NCBI RefSeq assembly: GCF_001638985.1
Contig: NW_017265140.1
Span: forward strand, 1,550,001-1,614,000
Direction: 5' to 3'
DNA length: 64,000 nucleotides
DNA from: Phycomyces blakesleeanus NRRL 1555(-)
Lineage: Eukaryota > Mucoromycota > Mucoromycetes > Mucorales > Phycomycetaceae
Shown: piece by piece, positions 57,401 to 64,000 of the stretch
Position numbering within the stretch: the stretch's first letter is position 1
How the letters are laid out: each line of letters starts with the position of its first letter
Notes under the pieces: generated by a model
Told to the model about the DNA's origin: nothing
Databases searched by the model: none
What the model saw: only the letters and a program-made list of their open reading frames with translations
Position numbers and translations under genes: made by a program

Positions 57401-58053
57401 AAAGAATATACCGATAACAAGGTCACACATCTTAGTCAACATCACTAATCACTCAAATAAGAGCGTTGGTAATAACTAAACAATATATTATCTATGATAT
57501 AAGAAAACAGACATCACATGATATACTCATATCATTATTCTAAATACACACGCAATGTCTATATAAACTCACATAGCAAATAGCAATAGAGGAGGATCTC
57601 TCTTTTCATCAATAAACAAAGTCTCACCGTACTTCTCGTCTGCACTTTATTTTTCTTTCTTTTCTAAAAATATAACAATTCTATTTATTTATTTACTTTA
57701 GCAACCTTAATGTAATTGTCTACAGCTGACTCATTAGTACAGTATAGTTCTATTTTCAGCATATAGATTTCAATGACTCCCCACACTTTCTTGCTTTCAT
57801 GGAGGTCATGAAGGAACATGACGCAGCTGGCCGTGACTTATCAGTACCTATTGTCAAACAATGCTCACAAAGCATCTACATACCAGGCCACCAAACGCAA
57901 CCAACTTATGCTGTTATAAGTGTAAATGACATTTGTCATCAAGTTTGTCTGGTCCAATACCTACCAAATTGAAACCAGTTTTATATAATCGCGCCCTATT
58001 ATATCTTTAACAACAACATGCACATTAGTAAAGGCAATCTTTCTATTCTGTAA
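54472..58053 (+). pseudogene. CACTA/EnSpm transposase (Tnp2 type), decayed
   Basis: The gene begins at ATG 54472 with a zinc-finger-like start (YQCDQCVLFFDNYQKLQNH) and an acidic stretch. It continues FTKADFMSIHLSQLMLQHRIAR; an intron near 55016-55094; GHEYDVCPSGCQLYG, FMSVEDMFSQMLADLATREL and IFDSDIYKQLVQQ; YLLQLAILLGLKKPTHLDSF; GNIPTVADMAHIGSHTSLFG, CHFCETKGKCPANRQHDMYF, SLEDFKVGN; and LSTFSGSSFFVLDELYLIARGI. The C-terminal exons include DSPHFLAFMEVMKEHD, AVISVNDIC and YIIAPYYIFNNNMHISKG, ending TAA 58051-58053. These are Tnp2-family landmarks. In-frame stops: TGA after ISYK, NTVI, CDKL and VKHN; TAA after LHNN; further frameshifts after 56000. A solo LTR (57287-57677) sits in its last intron (donor 57240). 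Confidence 0.75.
57287..57677 (+). mobile_element. Solo LTR, family C, copy 2, in an intron of the CACTA transposase
   Basis: 391 bp from TGTTGTATCCAAC to AAATATAACA with perfect 5-bp flanks ATTCT (57282-57286 and 57678-57682). It has a TATA box (CTATATAAAC, about 57560) followed ~45 bp later by ATCAATAAACAAAGTCTC, a standard LTR promoter and poly(A)-signal layout. Inverted relative to 53365-53767. Confidence 0.92.
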
Positions 58054-58421
58054 TTCTTTTTATTTTTATCTTATTTTTCTATATGCTTTATATCCTTACA
58101 TCTTTTATATTTTTTATATTCTCTTTGTATCTTATATTTTTTTTTAAAATTTTTTCTATGTATTCTGTTATTTTAAATTTCTATATGGTCCGCCTTTCTT
58201 TTCTTCTTTATATATTCTATTTTTTTTTACTCTCTATACACTTTATGCTTTTGTCTTCATTCTCTACATGCTCTATACATCATTACATAAGTTAAATAAA
58301 ATCAAGTTGCCAATTCATCAAGATAAAAAGAATATCTAAAAAAAATAACATAGTTTAAAAAATAAAAAAAATGACAGTTATGTTATCATTTTATTCACGC
58401 ATTCCAAAAATTATTAATCTT
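58054..58421. other. T-rich gap
   Basis: Pyrimidine-rich sequence after the CACTA gene. The apparent frame (58083-58295) is hydrophobic low-complexity and not called. Confidence 0.4.
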
Positions 58422-58775
58422 TATTATATTTATATAAGAAAAATAGAAGAGGTTGGAACGGCAAGTACTTTGAGACTCTTTTTTGTTGATAAGAGATGTT
58501 CAGTCAAATTCAATTATCTTAATAAAAGTTATTTTATCTATGATATTTATAATTATTGAGATATATCTAGTCACCCTAGATATGAGTCATTGTAATGGCT
58601 TTGCAATAATAGTTTAAGTACTTCTTGAAGATGATTCAATAATAGATCAGACATATTGCTCTTATGTTTCAGATAGGACTTCATATTAGATAATCATTTA
58701 TAATGACCTCTTTGACAGATACTTCTGTCTGGGTTCATATATGATATCAGATATTAAAGTATTACAAATACAACA
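58422..58775 (-). mobile_element. Solo LTR, family B, copy 2
   Basis: 354 bp, the same length as copy 1 at 38428-38781 but inverted. The left terminus reads TATTATATTT where TGTTATATTT is expected (a G-to-A change), the right ends AAATACAACA. Flanks are ATCTT and ATATT, a 5-bp duplication with one mismatch. Older than copy 1 by these signs. Confidence 0.8.
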
Positions 58776-59042
58776 ATATTAATAATTGTTAACATTTTTG
58801 ATATTCAATAAAACATATATTTCAATATGCAAAGTAGTCATTACAGCTTATGGACATTTTTTTACAGTATTAAAAATATTGTACAGCAACAAAAAAAGTG
58901 CTTTCATGTTACTTTTTAAAATTGTTACCAATGACATTACCATCTTACAATAAATGGCAGAGATTTTATTGGGGTTCAACCAAAAAAAATGGTAGTTATG
59001 TGTCTACTTTTGGCCTAACTGCCATTTATCTCACCATAGTGT
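58776..59042. other. No gene seen
   Basis: AT-rich. Short word CACCATAGTG at about 59034-59043 resembles a CACTA end but lacks the rest of a TIR. Confidence 0.4.
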
Positions 59043-59205
59043 TTGTCTATCAAGAGATTTAATTTTAGGTCATCAATCTGCTTTTTTTCAGCCTTTTCAA
59101 AAAACAGAGATTTTGTTTTATTTTGAATTTTTGGTGATTTTTTAATTACTATAGACTAAAAACAAAGTCAAAAATGCAAAAAAACCGCTCATATTTATCA
59201 TAGTG
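59043..59205. repeat. Probable right end of a CACTA element
   Basis: Read inward from 59205 on the minus strand it begins CACTATGATAAATATGAGCG. The next ~130 bp match the left subterminal part of the non-autonomous CACTA at 41562-43241 (shared GAATTTTTGGTGA, TGTCTATCA and GAGATTTAATTTT words, inverted). It may close the element that holds the Tnp2 gene at 54472-58053. Confidence 0.6.
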
Positions 59206-59336
59206 ATATAATAACTACTGCAGATAATGTACAGTATTGGTTTAGAAAACTATATAAGACAATTCAACTCATATCAATAAAAAGTATCCATTATCCTCTC
59301 TTTGATTTTATGTATACTCCTTTGTCAGAGTTGACA
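59206..59336 (+). repeat. LTR-like repeat, family E, copy 1 (5' part missing)
   Basis: ATATAATAACTACTGCAGATAATG..CTATATAAGACAATTCAA..TATCAATAAAAAGTAT.. ends CAGAGTTGACA. The TATA box followed by AATAAA is LTR-like. The copy begins exactly where the CACTA end stops. A same-orientation relative is at 62256-62535. Confidence 0.55.
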
Positions 59337-59915
59337 TCATGGATAGAAATCTTTAAGTCAGGTATCCAATCAGTTATTCCTTTTAGCATATGCCCTCAAT
59401 GTTATACTGATTGGTTTCCCTTTTTGTCAACTAAGACATATTATATTGCCTTCTATAAATGTAAAATCAATATGTCTTGGGTAAAATAATTAGATTAGAT
59501 AGTTTCACTTTTAAGAAATCTGTATAAATACTCCAAGATTTATATCAATAAAAAGCATTCAATTCTCTATATTCCTATCTGTTTCTATTTATTCACAATG
59601 TCCTAGTTGGTGGTGATCTATTATCAAAACTTATACAAGTTAAAATAATAGAAAGATACATCCAGTCGAGACTTGACACCTTGATCCCCAGTGGGTTTGA
59701 CCTTTTGACTTTGTTATAGTAAAAGAAAGACCAACCCAGATTGGGAACGACAACTTGACAAGAATTCAAAAGTCTATATTTTCTGGTAGATGATAAAATA
59801 TTAACCGAAATGGTGACTTCCAATCTTTTTCTTTGTTTTTGAATTGTTTATTTGAAACAGATATTCTATATCCATTAAATTACGCGTTTTATTAAAATAC
59901 ACACTCTCACCAAAT
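59337..59915. other. Gap with a 9-bp inverted repeat and another TATA/AATAAA-type word
   Basis: CCAATCAGT (about 59367) and ACTGATTGG (about 59407) form an inverted pair. TTTATATCAATAAAAAGCAT at about 59538-59557 resembles family E. GATCCCCAGTGG occurs at about 59683 and also in family E copy 2. No gene. Confidence 0.45.
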
Positions 59916-62062
59916 ATGTCAATCAGCAACACTCAATCTAACGAAACCATTTACACTTTGGCAACAATCTCCCAAGTCTTGGAATGCTCTTCTGTTCCAG
60001 AAGTGATGACACTTAGATTAGAAAATATTATTAGAGTAAAAACATCTGAGTGGAAAGAATGTTTAACAGAGATTGGGAAAGCTTGTGCAGTCAAGTGGGT
60101 CATTTGCAACACCAATAAGCAACCTACCAACATTACTGCTGAAGAAGCCAAAGCAACTGGTATTAATTGTGTTTTTCTCAGAAGTATTCCTGTCATCGTT
60201 GGGAAACCTATAAATCTAAGGCAGCTTTGCGTGTGATTCAAAAGCGAACAAAGAAAAACAAGTGCCCTGCTCTTCTTTGTGTGAAAGGATTCTTTAAGAC
60301 ACCCAAGTTTTATAAATTTGTTGTTACAAAAGATTATGCAGAGCATACTCCTGGTGATATGCGTAGTGACATTTGCACCCTTCCTCTTGCAAAGAAATAT
60401 CTTCACGAGTTGGCTCAGCAATTAAAACAGTCATCAAAATCTGCTAGTCAAATTAGAATTGATATGTTGAGAGCTGTAGATTGATATGGTAGAAAGTCTG
60501 AAAGAAAAGTTAACTATTATGATATCTGGAATTTGATGAACAAAGTAAGCTTTAAAAATAATATATCTTATAGCATTTACTTTAATATATTTCTGTAATA
60601 GATCAATAAAAAGCTGTATCATTTTGACAAAGACCAAATGACTTCTTTCTTAATCTGGATGAACAACAAACTTTCTGCCTTAAACTTCAACATCTTTAAG
60701 GCAAACACTTCATATTCTCTAGATCCATCAGCCTTTGCATATGGTTTTATGTCACCCATTCAGCAAGAAAAAATGAAAACCGCAACTTCTTTCTGTTTGG
60801 ATGTTACTCATGCAATCTCTAGCAACGTGAATGAGATTCTTTATACCCTTTTGATGCGTGATGAAGATATTGGTAGAGTATGGCCTGTTGCCTTTATAGT
60901 AACCAATGATCGAGGTGTAAGCCCCATTGTGCAGTGCCTGCAGTTCTTGAAGAGATCTTCTTTGCTTGTTGACCCAAAGCAATTTACTATTGATTGTTGT
61001 GCAGCAGAAGTTCACGCCATTCAGACAACTTTCCTTGCAACATCCATTCAATTTTGCATCTTTCATGAAACCCAAGCATGGAACCAAAAGTTATCTGACA
61101 GTGTGAAGACTCCTGGATCCTTACCATCAGAGGCACGAATTTTACGTGGTGTGATGATAAAGTCTCTGCAAGAGATCATTTATGAAGAAGACATAGACGA
61201 GTTTCATCATAAAATTGTACAGTTTAAAGAAGACTTTGACGACTAAGAAAGCTTCTTGGATTACTTTGAGAGAAACTGGTGCACAGAAGCAAAGTTTAAG
61301 ATCTGGAGTAGAGCATACCATGAACAACAATTCTCCCATATGCTCACAAATAACTATATCAAGTCCTGGCACAATCAATTAAAAACAGTTTTCATGAAAA
61401 GATCTAGAAATAAGAGACTTGATAAGCTTGTTTTTGTTTTACTACATGATGTTGAGTATTATCTCACCCAAGAATATGAACGCGTTATGTCAAACAATGA
61501 TCCAATGAGTTCTTTTACTAGACAACAAAGAATACATGAGATGGGAGCTGAAGAAGTCAATGATGATGACAGGGAAATGATGATTGTTGCGCCTGGTACT
61601 GCAGAAGATGTAAATTGGCAAGTTTAATCGTTTGTAAATGAAAATACAGCATATGTTGTTCAGGTTGCAGAGCCAAACTTGATTATTTCATGCATCTGCT
61701 TTGATTATCAGCGAAGATATAAACCTTGTAAGCATATGTATTTGCTTAAAGTGCATACAAACTGATCTTTCTACTTCTCTCCACTTTCTGTCACAAGTAC
61801 AAACGTAATACAGCCAGTCTCGATCTCTGAAACAGTCACAATCACACCAACTATCAGTCGTACATCTGCTTTTATACAGCAATGTATTGACATCAATCAA
61901 ACACTCCGGTATGCAAACCAAGATCTACTGACTATGCAATAGTATATGACTGAAGATGATAGTCAGACTTTGTTTGATATATATCAACGCTCTCTACAAG
62001 TCTTTCAGTCTATAAAAAACAAATATGAATTTCATCTTTGCAGATCTCATACACAAGAATAA
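59916..62062 (+). pseudogene. MULE transposase 3 with SWIM finger, few lesions
   Basis: Starts at ATG 59916 (MSISNTQSNETIYTL), reads VKTSEWKECLTEIG, shifts frame once near 60175, then HRWETYKSKAALRVIQKRTK (FLYWCH/FAR1-like). A 57-bp intron (60545-60601) keeps phase. The transposase core has SFCLDVTHAISSNVNEILY (D), QFTIDCCAAEVHAIQTTF (D) and QFCIFHETQAWNQKL. Then NNYIKSWHNQLKTVFMKRS and KRLDKLVFVLLHDVEYYL. The SWIM finger is CICFDYQRRYKPCKHMYLL at ~61695-61750, and TAA at 62060 ends it. In-frame stops: TGA 60482, TAA after FKEDFDD (~61244), TAA 61625, TGA after KVHTN, TAG after LLTMQ. All fit C-to-T changes. It is the best preserved member of the MULE 1 family. Confidence 0.82.
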
Positions 62063-62255
62063 AATTATAACTATCTAGCTTTTTTCTCAAAGAAATGTTT
62101 TGTAAATTGAAACAACTTTCAAAACAACTTAGTAAATTATCGCATTTTTTATTTTCTAATAGTTGTATTTTTTGTCTTATTTTCTGGTAGATAAGCCTCA
62201 ATTTTGGCTAATACTTTACTATCTACCAGAAAATATAGACGTTCAAGAATTTGGG
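62063..62255. other. Short gap
   Basis: Contains an inverted pair, TGGTAGATAA (62187) and ATCTACCAGAAAAT (62221), around the MULE 3 3' end. No gene. Confidence 0.4.
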
Positions 62256-62535
62256 TGACGGACATTATTTTGATGAATCTGTAAAATCTGAAGATGGTTA
62301 ACCGCAGTACCTCATTATGCATAGTAACATCTTCCTGAGCATTAACTGCAGTATAATGACTCTTCTTTTATTTAAATATAATATAATAGCTACTGCAGAT
62401 AATGCGCAGTATTAGTCTAGAAAACTATATAAGACAATTCAATTCATATCAATAAAAAGTATATTTTATCTTCTCTTTGATTTTACGTATACTTCTTGAT
62501 CCCCAGTGGATTTGACCTTTTTGTCAGAGTTGACA
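62256..62535 (+). repeat. LTR-like repeat, family E, copy 2
   Basis: Probable limits TGACGGACATT to CAGAGTTGACA (280 bp) with imperfect flanks TTGGG and TTGGT. The TATA box CTATATAAGAC (~62423) is followed by ATCAATAAAAAGTAT. It is in direct orientation to copy 1 (59206-59336), with MULE 3 between them. Confidence 0.5.
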
Positions 62536-62956
62536 TTGGTAAACAAAATTGGTAGTTATAAGTAACCAGTAAGAGTTGACTTTTTAGAATAAAAGATTTT
62601 GACTTTGCCAATTGGTATTTCATATATGTTTTAGATGTTTAAGATGGTGAATATACACTATGCCAAAAAAATAGGAGTTTTAGAGGTGGTTTCACAGGTG
62701 GTTCCGGAGGGGAAGCCAGGGCACGTTTTGTGTCCTCCCCCTTTTTTCCATCTCTGAGTTCATGTGCATTTTAATACATCTCCGCTTACCGGTAGTGTTA
62801 AGATTCTATTAATATATTGATAACCTTATCTTTTGCTAATATTTGTCTTTCAATTGGACAAAACTTCTTTAAGTATAGTCGAAATATTATATGCCATTGG
62901 TTACTACTAATTCATTATTCTTTTAATTTAGATTCTTTTAAATATTTCTTACTTAA
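62536..62956. other. Gap with a GC-rich patch
   Basis: Bases ~62672-62755 (AGGTGGTTTCACAGGTGG, TTCCGGAGGGGAAGCCAGGG, CCTCCCCC) are unusually GC-rich for the surroundings. They are preceded by TACACTATGCCAAAAAAATA, which has the look of a transposon terminus. No matching second end was found. Confidence 0.4.
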
Positions 62957-63180
62957 TCATTGTTTTTATTGGATAAGACATAATTGCACTGTAGTGTATT
63001 TTATAAAAATACATTTTTATTGGTTTCTCAAATGGATATATTTTCTATTTATCGTTTTTATTGGTTATTACACTATACAATTACATTATATATATCACTT
63101 TTATTGGCTGTTATGATAGACATTACATTTTATGCATCATTTTTATTGGTTATAAACAGTCAAATACATCATATACTTTC
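62957..63180. repeat. Degenerate tandem array with a CCAAT (ATTGG) box per unit
   Basis: TTTTTATTGG recurs at about 62964, 63016, 63056, 63100 and 63142, mostly 42-52 bp apart, each followed by a TTA- or ATA-rich stretch. A similar series of CCAAT words, opposite in strand, lies at about 42820-43045. Confidence 0.6.
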
Positions 63181-63457
63181 AATATTAAATATACTACTTT
63201 ACACTGCAGTGGATAGTTACTTACAATTGCCTCCTTTGACGGTCTTTTCAGAGATGACTGACTCTTGCAATGGATGCCCAATTTTGATAGCATCTGGTGA
63301 AATTTATACCAACCCTCTTAAGCATGTTTGCATGTTTATTACAAATCGTTGTTCGATCACATGAAGATATAGACCTCCAACTAGGACGAGGGCCAAGAGC
63401 TCATACAGAAGGAAGGGTGGCTAACTCGTTACATATAAGTTTTGTACAGGTCCTGAG
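63181..63457. other. Short stretch with a possible coding remnant
   Basis: A plus-strand frame reads LQLPPLTVFSEMTDSCNG and CPILIASGEIYTNPLKH before TGA at 63362-63364. Its Cys spacing is suggestive but no family is recognised. Probably a transposon fragment. Confidence 0.3.
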
Positions 63458-64000
63458 TGTTGTGGGGAGAAAATAAAGCAAAATATAATATAGACGAAAG
63501 AATTTGTGAGAACTTGTGTAGGTTGTTTATTTCAAAAGAAAAGTAAAGAATGATAAAATTGCCTTCTTTTTCTATACGGAACTATCTACTGATATTTACA
63601 TGTTTTTCTAATTTGTAATTCAGTGTGTGCTTAAGTAATCTTTATCACAATGAGTCATCTTCCAGAAGTATTGTTCTTCTGGAAAGATCCGGAAAGACCA
63701 ATTGATATGATACTTCTCTAGTCAGATCAGTCCAAGAGTTTTGGTAAAGAAGAGCATTTATGCTATTGATAATATTTTAGTATTCTGACCCAGATACTCG
63801 GGTAATGTTTCATAATATTAAATAGTTGTAGTTGTAGTCTCTCAATTAAGTATTTGTATAATAAAAGAAATATGTAAATGAAATATAATGATGCCATATA
63901 TATAATGTATATGTATTTGTATATCCCATGTCATAGTGATAATAATAAATAATCAATTATGTGTATTATGATCTGTGTATTAGACAATATCATAAAAAGA
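63458..64000 (-). mobile_element. LTR, family D, copy 2 (runs off the window)
   Basis: Begins TGTTGTGGGGAG at 63458, as copy 1 does at 44770. It shares GTGAGAACTTGTGTAGGTT and, more loosely, the following ~400 bp. Its other end is beyond base 64000, so whether it is solo or part of a full element cannot be told. Confidence 0.65.

Noticed and set aside
38428..58775. A 20-kb element bounded by the inverted 354-bp repeats
   Set aside because: Copy 1 has a perfect ATTGG duplication of its own and copy 2 a different one, so they are independent insertions.
2259..62062. A variant genetic code in which TGA means Arg and TAA/TAG mean Gln
   Set aside because: The three intact host genes and the intact Tc1 and Harbinger transposases have no internal TGA, TAA or TAG and end in normal stops, and the broken genes also carry frameshifts. 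Decay explains the stops better.
62817..63364. Overlapping ORFs through the CCAAT array
   Set aside because: Tandem AT-rich repeat read-through; only the last ~40 residues are at all protein-like and they match nothing I recognise.
1..64000. tRNA or rRNA genes
   Set aside because: No cloverleaf with A and B boxes and no conserved rRNA segment was seen by eye. A covariance-model scan would be decisive and was not possible here.

Overview
The window is eukaryotic. It has short GT..AG introns of about 40 to 130 bp, an AT-rich background and a dense layer of decayed transposons. A fungal muskelin, L1-like LINEs with an RRM plus CCHC ORF1, two-gene PIF/Harbinger elements, SWIM-tailed MULEs and Tnp2-type CACTA elements together suggest an early-diverging fungus of the Mucoromycota, probably Mucoromycotina. 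That placement is inference from protein families; I could not run a search.

Region 1 (1-12.7 kb) is the host-gene part. It holds the 3' end of a muskelin gene (2-1356, +), a five-exon NUS1 (cis-prenyltransferase subunit, 7205-8402, +) and a nine-exon SWIM plus RING gene (9675-11486, -). Between muskelin and NUS1 lie a cut-off IS630-type transposase, two 5'-truncated LINE copies, a PD-(D/E)XK-like remnant and a 34-bp LINE stub with a 14-bp target duplication.

Region 2 (12.7-35.5 kb) holds a PIF/Harbinger pair (12.8-15.8 kb), an intact Tc1 element with TIRs and TA duplication (17208-18561), a nearly full-length but dead LINE (19.0-24.4 kb, -), an IS630-like transposase with one stop and one frameshift (24.7-26.2 kb), a small intact HTH ORF (28788-29171), a broken Tc1 (30.4-31.4 kb) and a second Harbinger element with a perfect 40-bp TIR core (32539-35497).

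Region 3 (35.5-64 kb) is a nested transposon graveyard. It has three MULE transposases with SWIM tails, one split by a 1.68-kb CACTA element with exact TTA duplications; a pogo/Tigger element (43915-47662); a CACTA Tnp2 transposase (54.5-58.05 kb); and seven intact or nearly intact solo LTRs of four families, plus two copies of a fifth LTR-like repeat. No LTR-retrotransposon internal genes are visible.

A theme across the window is how coding regions died. Of about 30 premature stops that can be placed in a readable family frame, roughly two thirds are TGA where CGA is plausible, and the rest are TAA or TAG where CAA or CAG is plausible. This fits C-to-T decay of repeats, while the three host genes are free of it. 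I did not find a convincing new multi-gene system. The most unusual observations are the stop spectrum, the precise nested insertions, the shared repeat modules and the autonomous/non-autonomous CACTA relationship.
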